Assembly (NCBI GenBank): GCA_030038645.1
Contig: JASHSR010000132.1
Coordinates: 1-13,087, forward strand
Source of the DNA: Gammaproteobacteria bacterium
GTDB taxonomy: Bacteria > Pseudomonadota > Gammaproteobacteria > Steroidobacterales > Steroidobacteraceae
Length of the DNA: 13,087 nt
Reading direction: 5' to 3'
Below are positions 6,732 through 12,993 of this stretch, in pieces. The stretch's first letter is position 1. The number at the start of each line of letters is the position of its first letter. The position numbers and the translations under genes were made by a program. The notes below the pieces were generated by a model. That model did no database searches and had not been told where the DNA came from. It worked only from the letters and a program-made list of their open reading frames with translations.

Positions 6732-7172
6732 ATGCGGCTCCTGGGACTTGGGGGCTTGAGAAGGGTTGCGTTTCGAGGCGTCGCGCTCGGCTGCGCAGCG
6801 CTGGCGTTGGCCGCGTCAGCTGCGCCGGCGCTCGCGGAATATCCGGTTACGACGCTCGCGACGTTGATCGATCGGGCGCAGATCGAGGATCTCTACCGGA
6901 GAACGGCGGAGGGCACGCCGCATCGGCCGGGGAGGTTCCACATGCTGCTCACGAATCCCCGCATCAGAGTCAACGGCGATACCGCCACGGCGGACACGGT
7001 ATGGACCGGCATCATCTCGGACACGCCCCAGTCGACGCCGCATTTCGTCGAGCAGGGCCGCGAGCACGATGAGCTCGTCAAGCGGGGTGGGCGCTGGTAT
7101 TTCAAGCATCGAGTCATCACGAGCGACGGGGGTCTGCCGGCGATGTTCGAGAAGACGTACAAGCAGAGATAG
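6732..7172 (+). CDS. Secreted SnoaL-like (NTF2-fold) protein, apparently internally deleted
   Basis: A 146-residue exported protein: signal peptide about 1-35 (cleavage after ALA), then only about 110 mature residues. The sequence from TAEGTP (58-63) through FHMLLTNPRIRVNGDTATA, FVEQGREHDELVK and RWYFKHRVITSDGG to FEKTYKQR matches the C-terminal half of SnoaL-like/NTF2 proteins. The opening LIDRAQIEDL (45-54) matches their first helix. Between the two, relatives carry roughly 40-50 residues (rest of helix 1, the second helix and the YYxxDG strand) that are absent here, so the NTF2 cone lacks much of its pocket. Start chosen at ATG 6732 because GGAGGG stands six bases ahead; a TTG at 6699 with its own AAGGAG would add 11 residues in frame. 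No frameshift is seen. Function unknown; it may be a decayed gene or a minimal variant. It heads a tightly packed gene string. Confidence 0.75.
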   Translation: MRLLGLGGLRRVAFRGVALGCAALALAASAAPALAEYPVTTLATLIDRAQIEDLYRRTAEGTPHRPGRFHMLLTNPRIRVNGDTATADTVWTGIISDTPQSTPHFVEQGREHDELVKRGGRWYFKHRVITSDGGLPAMFEKTYKQR

Positions 7173-7173
7173 G

Positions 7174-7197
7174 GCGGCAGGCGCCGCACCTCTTTCG
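7174..7197 (+). terminator. Weak terminator-like hairpin after the SnoaL-like gene
   Basis: GCGGC (7174-7178) and GCCGC (7183-7187) can pair around AGGC, followed by CTCTTTC. The stem is only five base pairs and the T-run is broken, so at most this gives partial termination before the dehydrogenase gene. Confidence 0.22.
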
Positions 7198-7241
7198 TGG
7201 CGACCGCCGAGCGGCAGCCGAGGCTTTCGACCAGCATAAGC

Positions 7242-7247
7242 GGGGGA
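7242..7247 (+). promoter_or_regulatory. Ribosome binding site deciding the dehydrogenase start
   Basis: GGGGGA at 7242-7247 lies six bases before ATG 7254. The frame is open from an earlier GTG at 7197, but that codon lacks a ribosome binding site. Starting there would put 19 polar residues before the signal peptide, so 7254 is preferred. Confidence 0.65.
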
Positions 7248-7253
7248 TTATCA

Positions 7254-9191
7254 ATGCGCGATCCGGCGGCACACCCATCTCTCCAAGCGCTGGCCGGCAT
7301 CCTGACTCTTGCCATCGTAGCGCTCGGCTCCTCGACGCCCGTGCTTGCCGCCGCAGGCGCAGGGAGCGCCGCTGCCGTGCCCGCTCCCCCGGCGCCGGGC
7401 GTTCGGGCGGCTCCCGCCTCCGCGCCCGAGCGCAGAGCGACGGAGCTCGGCTTCGCCGTCTTTCAGCAACACTGTGTCGCCTGCCACGGCAACAAGGCGT
7501 ACGCGCGCGCACCGAGTCCCACCGCCTTGCGAGCCATGTCGCCGGAGCGCATCTACGCGGCGCTCACCACGGGAATCATGAAATCGGTCGGCGACACCTT
7601 GAGCGATCAGGATCGGCGCCGCGTGGCCGAGTCGCTCTCCGGCGAGCTCCTCGGGTCCTCGCGATCGGGTGACGCGAGCACGATGCCCAATCGCTGCCGG
7701 CGCAATCCTTCGCTGCGCCGGATCTCCGGGCCGGGATGGAACGGTTGGGGGAACGGGATCGACAACTGGCGCTTTCAACGCGCCGCGGCGGCAGGATTGA
7801 CCGCCGCGTCGGTGGGCCGGCTCGAGCTCAAGTGGGCGTTTGGCTATCCAGGCGGCACGTCGGCTTTCGGTCAGCCCACCGTGGTCGCCGGTCGAGTCTT
7901 TGTCGGCACGGACACGGGCTACATCTATTCGCTCGACGCGCGGTCGGGTTGCATCTACTGGTCCTATCGGACGCGCGCGGGCGTGCGCAATGCGATGACC
8001 GTCGGGCCGATCGATGCGCACGGGCGCAAGTCGTATGCGGTCTTTTTCGGCGACCTGAAGTCCAACGCGTACGCCCTCGACGCGCGGACGGGACGGGCGA
8101 TTTGGGTCACGCACGTGGACGATAACTTCGCGACGCGGATCACGGCCGCCCCGGCGCTGTACCACGGGCGGCTGTATGTGCCCGTTTCCGGCTGGGAGGG
8201 CTTCTCCGCGCGCGTACTCGACTACCCGTGCTGCACGGAGGTCGGCAGCGTGGTCGCGCTCGACGCAAACACGGGGCGCTTGCTCTGGAAGCACTACACC
8301 ATCGCGGAGCGCCCCCATCCGACGCACAAGAACTCCCGGGGAGTGCAGCTGTGGGCGCCTGCAGGGGTGCCGGTCTGGAATACACCGACGATCGATTCCC
8401 GACACCGCGTGCTCTACGTCGGGACCGGCGACGCATCGACGTATCCGGCGCCGCCGACCTCCGATGCGATCCTGGCGCTCAGCATGGATACGGGACGGTT
8501 GCTGTGGTGGAGGCAGATCTACGCGAACGACTCCTTCATCGTCGGCTGCGCCGGGAAGGGCTTCACCGAGAACTGTCCCAAGGTCATCGGCCCGGATTGG
8601 GACATCCCGATGTCGCCCATGCTCACCTCTATCGGCGCCGGGCGTACCGCCATCATCTTCGGAACCAAGCCCGGCGACATTCTGGCCCTCGATCCCGGCA
8701 GACGAGGCAAGCTGCTGTGGCGGGTGAATGTCCCCCGCGACGTGCTCGGCCAGCGATCCGCGACCGTTCACGGCAATCTCGGGCCTCTCTGGGGTGGCGC
8801 GCTCGACGGCCGCTACGCCTATTTTGGATTGAACGCCGGTGGCGTGGTCGCGCTCCGCATCTCGAACGGCCAGCGCGTTTGGTACACCCCCCTCAACTCC
8901 ACGGTGGACCGTGGAGTGACCTATTCCGCGGCCGCGACGGCCATTCCCGGCGTTGTCTTCGTCGGCGGCTCCAACGGCTGGCTGTGGGCGCTCTCGAGCG
9001 CGGATGGCCACCCGCTCTGGTCATACGATACTGCGCAGACGTTCAGCACGGTCAACGCCGTGCCGGCTCATGGCGGCTCGATCGAAGCGCCCGGGCCGAC
9101 GGTGGCCGGTGGAATGCTATTTGTCGGGTCCGGATACGGCGTGGTCTCCGGCACGCCCGGCAATGTGCTGCTCGCCTTCTCCGCGCGGTGA
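7254..9191 (+). CDS. Quinohemoprotein: cytochrome c plus PQQ beta-propeller dehydrogenase, polyvinyl-alcohol-dehydrogenase-like
   Basis: A 645-residue exported enzyme predicted to oxidise an alcohol in the periplasm with PQQ and pass electrons through its own heme c. A signal peptide (about 1-32) is followed by an Ala/Pro-rich linker. A cytochrome c domain follows (about 62-140), with heme site CVACH at C74, C77, H78 and likely axial Met M109 in TTGIMKS. The PQQ beta-propeller starts at about 160 (GWNGWGNGIDNWRFQ), with repeated blades of the form VYSLDA-TG-xxW (for example IYSLDARSG, AYALDARTG, VALDANTG). Adjacent cysteines C326-C327 give the vicinal disulfide typical of PQQ alcohol dehydrogenases. 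N-terminal heme followed by propeller is the order of polyvinyl alcohol dehydrogenases; most other quinohemoprotein dehydrogenases have the heme C-terminal. Substrate is inference; many such proteins never meet polyvinyl alcohol. No PQQ synthesis genes are in the window. The TMEM175 gene follows 38 bases later. Confidence 0.87.
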   Translation: MRDPAAHPSLQALAGILTLAIVALGSSTPVLAAAGAGSAAAVPAPPAPGVRAAPASAPERRATELGFAVFQQHCVACHGNKAYARAPSPTALRAMSPERIYAALTTGIMKSVGDTLSDQDRRRVAESLSGELLGSSRSGDASTMPNRCRRNPSLRRISGPGWNGWGNGIDNWRFQRAAAAGLTAASVGRLELKWAFGYPGGTSAFGQPTVVAGRVFVGTDTGYIYSLDARSGCIYWSYRTRAGVRNAMTVGPIDAHGRKSYAVFFGDLKSNAYALDARTGRAIWVTHVDDNFATRITAAPALYHGRLYVPVSGWEGFSARVLDYPCCTEVGSVVALDANTGRLLWKHYTIAERPHPTHKNSRGVQLWAPAGVPVWNTPTIDSRHRVLYVGTGDASTYPAPPTSDAILALSMDTGRLLWWRQIYANDSFIVGCAGKGFTENCPKVIGPDWDIPMSPMLTSIGAGRTAIIFGTKPGDILALDPGRRGKLLWRVNVPRDVLGQRSATVHGNLGPLWGGALDGRYAYFGLNAGGVVALRISNGQRVWYTPLNSTVDRGVTYSAAATAIPGVVFVGGSNGWLWALSSADGHPLWSYDTAQTFSTVNAVPAHGGSIEAPGPTVAGGMLFVGSGYGVVSGTPGNVLLAFSAR

Positions 9192-9215
9192 CGCCTGGAG
9201 GAAGGGGGGCGTGAC

Positions 9216-9221
9216 GGGAGG
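9216..9221 (+). promoter_or_regulatory. Ribosome binding site of the TMEM175-like gene inside an inverted repeat
   Basis: GGGAGG at 9216-9221 stands eight bases before ATG 9230. It overlaps the right arm AGGCGT (9219-9224) of an inverted repeat whose left arm ACGCCT (9191-9196) begins at the last base of the preceding stop codon. A 6-bp stem with a 22-base loop is weak, but could couple translation of this gene to the passage of ribosomes on the dehydrogenase gene. Confidence 0.35.
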
Positions 9222-9229
9222 CGTCCGAC

Positions 9230-9823
9230 ATGCGAACCACCCGCCTCGAGGCGTTCAGCGACGGCGTCATCGCGATTCTCATCACGATCATGGTGCTCGA
9301 GCTCAAGGCGCCAGCCGGCGCCGATTTCGGCGCATTGCGGCCGTTGGTTCCGATGCTGCTCGCTTACGTGCTCAGCTTCGTCTACCTGGGCATCTACTGG
9401 AACAACCATCACCATATGCTGCAAACGACCGAGGTGGTGACGGGCGGAATCCTCTGGGCGAACCTGCACTTGCTGTTCTGGCTGTCGCTGATTCCGGTGA
9501 CGACCGCCTGGCTCGATGCGTCGCACGGCGCCGCGGCGCCGGCCGCGGTTTACGGAATCGTGCTCCTGATGGCGGCTATCGCCTACTGGATCCTGCAGCA
9601 GCGGATCATCGCGGCGCAGGGGCCGGCATCGCTGCTCCGGAAAGCCGTCCGGGGAGACTGGAAGGGCAAGTGCTCGCCGCTGCTGTACGCGCTCGCCATC
9701 GGACTGGCACTCCGCTGGCCCGCGATCTCCCTTGCGATCTATGCGCTGGTCGCTCTGATCTGGCTGGTGCCCGATCGCCGGATCGAGCGGCTGATCGCCG
9801 GGTCCGATCGCAAGAGCTCGTGA
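9230..9823 (+). CDS. TMEM175-family (DUF1211) potassium/cation channel
   Basis: A 197-residue, very hydrophobic protein with about six transmembrane helices. The N-terminus shows the family signature R-x-x-x-FSDG (R5, F9, S10, D11, G12) leading into the first pore-lining helix, which continues VIAILITIMVLEL. The second helix region has the typical W-x-N-H-H block (WNNHHHML, about 61-68). Bacterial members carry one six-helix repeat, half of the human lysosomal channel, and assemble as tetramers with a hydrophobic constriction instead of a classic TVGYG filter. Length is normal for the bacterial type. It sits 38 bases after a periplasmic dehydrogenase gene and 7 bases before an esterase gene, so cotranscription is likely. 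A link between electron flow or membrane potential and cation flux is possible but is inference only. Confidence 0.88.
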   Translation: MRTTRLEAFSDGVIAILITIMVLELKAPAGADFGALRPLVPMLLAYVLSFVYLGIYWNNHHHMLQTTEVVTGGILWANLHLLFWLSLIPVTTAWLDASHGAAAPAAVYGIVLLMAAIAYWILQQRIIAAQGPASLLRKAVRGDWKGKCSPLLYALAIGLALRWPAISLAIYALVALIWLVPDRRIERLIAGSDRKSS

Positions 9824-9830
9824 GCACGGG

Positions 9831-11123
9831 ATGAGGCCTTTCACGGCCATCGTCGCCGTCTTTTGGGTCGTCGCCTTTCTAGTGGCGGCCGCCACGCGGA
9901 GTTCGGCGGGCGCACCGAGCTCAGCGCGCGCCTCGAGCTCGGCGGCCGCAGTAGGCTCTACGGCTGCGGCGCATTGGGTCGGAAGCTGGGCCACCTCCGA
10001 GCAGATCCCGGAGCCGCGGAATGCGCTGCCGGCCGAGGCGTTGCGCGACGCCACGCTGCGCCAGATCGTGCACCTGTCGATCGGTGGAGATGTCCTGCGC
10101 GTGCATCTATCCAATGCTTTTGGAACCGCGCCCCTTCGCATCGCAGCCGCCCGTATTGCGCGCGCCATCGCTCCAGGCTCCCCGGCCATCGATGCGGCCA
10201 CGGATACGATGCTGACCTTCGGCGGCCGGTCGGACGTGATCGTTCCCGACGGCGCCGAATACATCTCCGATCCGGTGCGCTTTGCGGCGCCCGCCGGTTC
10301 GAGCCTGGCGATCTCCCTCCACCTGGACCGAGCGCCGCAAGGCGAGACGAGTCATCCGGGCTCGCGGGCGACCTCCTACCTGGCGCAGGGTGATGTAGTG
10401 TCGGCTCCAGACCTGCCGCGCGCCACGACGTTCGATCATTGGTTCCAGATCGCCGGAGTCGATGTGGCCGCATCCCCGCGCGCCACCGCCGTCGTGATTC
10501 TCGGCGACTCGATAGCCGATGGCCACGCCTCCACCACCAACGGCAACGATCGCTGGAGCGACGATCTGGCGCGGCGCGTCCATGCGGCGGGGCTCGCGCT
10601 CGGCGTGCTCAATCAGGGGATCGGCGGCAATCGCCTGCTGCACGACGGACTCGGGCCCAATGCGCTCGCGCGCTTCGATCGCGACGTGCTCGCGCAGGCG
10701 GGCGTGCGCTACCTCATCGTGCAAGAGGGGATCAACGACATCGGCACCTTCGATCCGCAGGGCGAGCTGCCTCCGAGCGCGCATGCGGCCTTCGTGCACG
10801 CCGTCGAAGGCGCCCTGGAGCAGATCGTGCTGCGCGCCCACGCCGCGGGCATCGCCGTCTACGGCGGCACGCTGACTCCCTTCGTCGGGTCGTCCTACTA
10901 TCGGCCCAAGCCGGTGAGCGAAGCCGACCGCGAGGCCGTCAATCGCTGGATCCGCCAGCCGGGGCATTTCGATGACGTGATCGATTTCGACGCGGTGATG
11001 CGCGATCCCGCGCGGCCGGACCGTCTGCGGCCGAGCTTCGACAGCGGCGATCACCTGCACCCTTCGCCAGCGGGCTATCGCGCCATGGCCGCGGCTGTCC
11101 CGCTGTCGCTGTTCCGGCAGTAG
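9831..11123 (+). CDS. Exported SGNH/GDSL-family esterase
   Basis: A 430-residue exported hydrolase of the SGNH clan. It has a signal peptide (about 1-27) and a low-complexity Ala/Ser linker (about 27-45). A beta-rich N-terminal domain (about 48-215) opens with HWVGSWATS and carries the conserved LSNAFG and LTFGG blocks. The SGNH catalytic domain follows. All four blocks are intact: block I LGDSI with nucleophile S227, block II GIGGN (oxyanion residue G265 or G266), block III EGIND with N302, and block V DHLHP with D407 and H410. These enzymes deacylate carbohydrates or cleave small esters outside the cytoplasm. The GH3 xylosidase in the same region makes an acetyl- or feruloyl-xylan side-chain role attractive, though substrate cannot be read from sequence. 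The ATG at 9831 lies 7 bases after the TMEM175 stop, with only a weak purine stretch ahead. The next gene converges on it. Confidence 0.88.
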   Translation: MRPFTAIVAVFWVVAFLVAAATRSSAGAPSSARASSSAAAVGSTAAAHWVGSWATSEQIPEPRNALPAEALRDATLRQIVHLSIGGDVLRVHLSNAFGTAPLRIAAARIARAIAPGSPAIDAATDTMLTFGGRSDVIVPDGAEYISDPVRFAAPAGSSLAISLHLDRAPQGETSHPGSRATSYLAQGDVVSAPDLPRATTFDHWFQIAGVDVAASPRATAVVILGDSIADGHASTTNGNDRWSDDLARRVHAAGLALGVLNQGIGGNRLLHDGLGPNALARFDRDVLAQAGVRYLIVQEGINDIGTFDPQGELPPSAHAAFVHAVEGALEQIVLRAHAAGIAVYGGTLTPFVGSSYYRPKPVSEADREAVNRWIRQPGHFDDVIDFDAVMRDPARPDRLRPSFDSGDHLHPSPAGYRAMAAAVPLSLFRQ

Positions 11124-11155
11124 CGCCGACCCGTCGAGCGGGGCCGGACCAGGGG

Positions 11156-11212
11156 CAGCGCTCAGGGCGGACCCCGGCGCTGTCGGGGCAGGGCACGGGG
11201 CAGATCGCCCCG
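11156..11212. terminator. GC-rich hairpins between convergent genes
   Basis: The 123-base gap between the convergent esterase and anti-sigma genes holds two stem candidates. CAGCGC (11156-11161) pairs with GCGCTG (11177-11182), with an inner GGG/CCC. CGGGGC (11196-11201) pairs with GCCCCG (11207-11212) around AGATC. No T-run follows on either strand, so classical intrinsic termination is not shown; a barrier to convergent transcription is plausible. Confidence 0.35.
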
Positions 11213-11246
11213 GCTCCCGGGACAGCACTCGGCAGAGGCGGCGCGA

Positions 11247-11633
11247 TCAGGCGCGCGTTTCGCGCGCACCGACTCGGGTCATGTGAATCGCCCAGGCCAC
11301 GACGACCGCGAGCGCGATGCCGTTCGCGATGAGCTCCCAATCGAGCGAGTCGGCGAGCTTCGGCACGATTCTCACCGCGAGAAGGAGGGCGACGGCGCCG
11401 ACGATGCGATAAATCGATGCCCTGGAAGCGGCGGCGCGAGGTAATCGCACGTGGGGCGGGAACGCGGCCGAGCGCGCCGCCGAGCGCCATGTGTCGTCCG
11501 CTTTGGACAGCGCGTCGAGCTCGGCCCGGAGGGCCGGCGATGCCATCACTGCGGCCTCGATCTCTCGGGCGCGAACAGGACTCAGTTCGCCGTCGAGATA
11601 AGCCGAGAGTTCCGCGGGATCGATGGGGTTCAT
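11247..11633 (-). CDS. Membrane anti-sigma factor for the adjacent ECF sigma
   Basis: A 128-residue protein starting MNPIDPAELSAYLDGEL, the typical opening of anti-sigma domains that clamp ECF sigma factors (about residues 5-50). An R/A-rich linker follows. One to two transmembrane helices lie at about 75-90 and 98-118 (AIHMT near the end), so the sigma-binding part is cytoplasmic and membrane-tethered. There is no H-x-x-x-C-x-x-C motif and no cysteine at all, so it belongs to the non-zinc class. Its ATG (11633-11631) overlaps the sigma stop TGA as ATGA, which fixes the start and implies translational coupling and near 1:1 synthesis. The open frame extends upstream, but that part lies inside the sigma gene. 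The sensing region outside the membrane is very short, so the signal may come through a partner, perhaps the small membrane protein encoded first in the cassette. Confidence 0.82.
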   Translation of the reverse strand: MNPIDPAELSAYLDGELSPVRAREIEAAVMASPALRAELDALSKADDTWRSAARSAAFPPHVRLPRAAASRASIYRIVGAVALLLAVRIVPKLADSLDWELIANGIALAVVVAWAIHMTRVGARETRA

Positions 11634-12115
11634 GTCTCGTCCTGTATCAATTGCGCTTGCAGAGCCTTGCGCGCCAAGTATAGGCGCGACATGACGGTGC
11701 CCAGTGGGATGCCTAAGCTCTCCGCGAGCTCGCGATAGCTGAGGTCCGCGAAATAGCGCAGCCGCAGCATCTCCCGATGAGGCTCCGGCAGCCGACTCAT
11801 CGCCCTGCTCAGGTGCTCCCAGTCCGAGGCACCGGGACCCGAGTCCTCCGGCGTCTCGAGACTCTCGAGGTCCTCGGCGCGCGTGGCTTTGGACCGCCGG
11901 ATCGTGTCGATGCAGCAGTTCCGCAGAATGGCGAACCACCATCCTTTGAACGGCCGTTCGGCATCGAAGGTACGAATCCGCTCCAGACCCCGCAGCGCGG
12001 CCTGCTGCACGGCGTCCGCCGCGTCGTCCCGATTGCGCAGAATCGAGCGCGCGTAGGCGGCCGCCTGGGGCAGCAGGGGCTCCAACAGGAGCGCATACTG
12101 CTTTTCCGGCGCCAC
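11630..12115 (-). CDS. ECF-type RNA polymerase sigma factor
   Basis: A 161-residue sigma70-family ECF factor. Region 2 (about residues 10-78) shows the DAADAVQQAALRGLERIRTFD helices and the core-binding/-10 recognition stretch PFKGWWFAILRNCCIDTIRR. Region 4 (about 105-155) shows LPEPHREMLRLRYFADLSY and the DNA-reading helix-turn-helix LAESLGIPLGTVMSRLYLAR. A short acidic, proline-containing linker joins them. Regions 1 and 3 are absent, as in all ECFs. Start is GTG at 12115; no in-frame ATG gives a full region 2 and the ribosome binding site is weak, so it probably relies on coupling to the upstream gene, which ends 4 bases before. It overlaps the anti-sigma gene by ATGA. Target promoters are not recognisable here; I found no GGAAC-type -35 box upstream of the cassette. 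Confidence 0.92.
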   Translation of the reverse strand: MAPEKQYALLLEPLLPQAAAYARSILRNRDDAADAVQQAALRGLERIRTFDAERPFKGWWFAILRNCCIDTIRRSKATRAEDLESLETPEDSGPGASDWEHLSRAMSRLPEPHREMLRLRYFADLSYRELAESLGIPLGTVMSRLYLARKALQAQLIQDET

Positions 12116-12119
12116 GAGC

Positions 12120-12431
12120 TCAGCCGAGTCTCTGCAGCAGATGAAGAAGTTGCAGCAGCTTGTCGTGGAATACGATGAGCACGGCAGCGACGGTGAGGAT
12201 GTGTATCACGGCAATCGCCAGGGCGACTCGGCCCCGGCGGATGACATCCACCGCAGGTGCGGCGCCCCGCAGCGCCAGCAACGCGAGCACGCCGGCGAGA
12301 ATCGATTTCTCCAGCCCCAGCAGGTTGACGAACGCGACGACGCTCAGCGCCAGGGCTCCGGTCGCGAGCCCCATGCGGCGGCCTCGCTGGTACGCGGCAT
12401 ACGTGGGATCCGTCGGGGGCGTAGTCGACAT
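12120..12431 (-). CDS. Small three-helix membrane protein leading the sigma/anti-sigma cassette
   Basis: A 103-residue protein of unknown function. A polar N-terminus (MSTTPPTDPTYAAYQRGRR) precedes three hydrophobic segments at about residues 21-40, 43-60 and 68-90. A basic loop (VIRRGR, about 63-68) lies between helices 2 and 3, and a Leu/His-rich amphipathic tail (KLLQLLHLLQRLG) ends the protein. GAGG (12438-12441), six bases before the ATG, supports the start. Its stop is 4 bases from the GTG of the sigma factor, so all three genes are surely one operon. I recognise no family. Position suggests it modulates the sigma/anti-sigma switch or is its sensor, but autoregulation of an unrelated envelope protein would look the same. 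Confidence 0.75.
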   Translation of the reverse strand: MSTTPPTDPTYAAYQRGRRMGLATGALALSVVAFVNLLGLEKSILAGVLALLALRGAAPAVDVIRRGRVALAIAVIHILTVAAVLIVFHDKLLQLLHLLQRLG

Positions 12432-12538
12432 GGTCCACCTCGGTATTACGGCTGCACCTGATATACGGATGCGGTGGCCGAATTATTCAGCCGCGACCCA
12501 GGCCGTGGCCGGCGGCGGCAGGGTGGACGGGAGGCGCC
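12432..12538. other. Upstream region of the sigma cassette
   Basis: About 107 bases between the stop of the VOC gene and the first gene of the minus-strand sigma cassette. The part nearest the gene is AT-richer and holds TAATAC (minus strand, about 12446-12451) and TATATC as possible -10 elements. No matching -35 box and no GGAAC/GTC ECF promoter pair could be recognised. Confidence 0.35.
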
Positions 12539-12928
12539 TTATTCGGTTCGAGCGATGCTCTGGGCAAAATACCAGCGATGCCCGTAGGGGTCCTCCACCG
12601 CGTAGCGGCGGTCTCCGTAAGGTTGGTCCGCCGGTCTTTCCAGGACGACCGCGCCGGCCGCGACGGCGCGCTCGAAATGCGCATCCAGGCCCTCGATTCG
12701 GACGTACAGCTGTCCGAGCCTCTTCGGTCTGCGGTATTGCGGCGCCGGGCAGCCCATCATGACGAGCCCGTCATCGCCGAGCGTCATCTCTGCTTGGACG
12801 GCTGTCCCATCGGGTCCTGGCTGCCGAAAGCGCTCACGCAGGTCGAAGGCCTTGGAGAGCCAATCCAAAGCCGCTTCCACGTCGTCGTACCAGAGATAAG
12901 GGGTGATACGAGGGGTCGAGTAGGGCAT
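12539..12928 (-). CDS. VOC-family (glyoxalase/bleomycin-resistance fold) protein
   Basis: A 129-residue single VOC module, cytoplasmic. It opens with ITPYLWYDDVEAALDWLSKAF, the first beta-alpha unit, and closes with RRYAVEDPYGHRWYFAQ, the typical end of the second beta-alpha-beta-beta-beta unit, with the conserved DP-x-GH turn. Such proteins dimerise; members include glyoxalases, fosfomycin/bleomycin resistance proteins and PhnB-like proteins, and the actual role cannot be told here. The frame could begin at 12958, but that ATG lies at the tip of a hairpin. ATG 12928 has GAGG at 12938-12941 and gives the usual MPYSTPRITPYL start, so I prefer it. The gene follows the sugar dehydrogenase fragment by 65 bases in the same direction. 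Confidence 0.85.
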   Translation of the reverse strand: MPYSTPRITPYLWYDDVEAALDWLSKAFDLRERFRQPGPDGTAVQAEMTLGDDGLVMMGCPAPQYRRPKRLGQLYVRIEGLDAHFERAVAAGAVVLERPADQPYGDRRYAVEDPYGHRWYFAQSIARTE

Positions 12929-12938
12929 GGGCGTCATC

Positions 12939-12968
12939 CTCGGCCGAGTGCCGAGCATCGTTGCTCGG
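12939..12968 (-). terminator. Hairpin and palindrome between the sugar dehydrogenase and VOC genes
   Basis: CCGAGCA (12951-12957) and TGCTCGG (12962-12968) form a perfect 7-bp stem with a four-base loop, 26 bases after the upstream stop codon. Directly beside it is the perfect 10-base palindrome CTCGGCCGAG (12939-12948), which overlaps the VOC ribosome binding site. No T-run follows the hairpin, so it may be a Rho-dependent end, a processing site or an operator. Confidence 0.4.
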
Positions 12969-12993
12969 ACGGCCGGTCACGGCGGACGGCCGC

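Noticed and set aside
7251..9011. 586-codon open frame on the minus strand opposite the quinohemoprotein
   Set aside because: Its translation is rich in Arg/His/Pro/Ala with no domain character; it is the usual antisense shadow of a GC-rich gene.
11146..11200. Possible G-quadruplex from repeated GGGGC runs
   Set aside because: Only three G-runs are close together (GGGGCAGGGCACGGGG); the fourth is too far for a canonical motif.
10107..11228. 373-codon minus-strand open frame opposite the SGNH esterase
   Set aside because: The SGNH gene has intact catalytic blocks; the opposite frame has low-complexity composition and no family resemblance.
12160..12762. 200-codon plus-strand open frame across the small membrane gene and VOC gene
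   Set aside because: It runs antisense to two supported genes and across their intergenic gap, and is Arg/Pro/Ser-rich with no domain.
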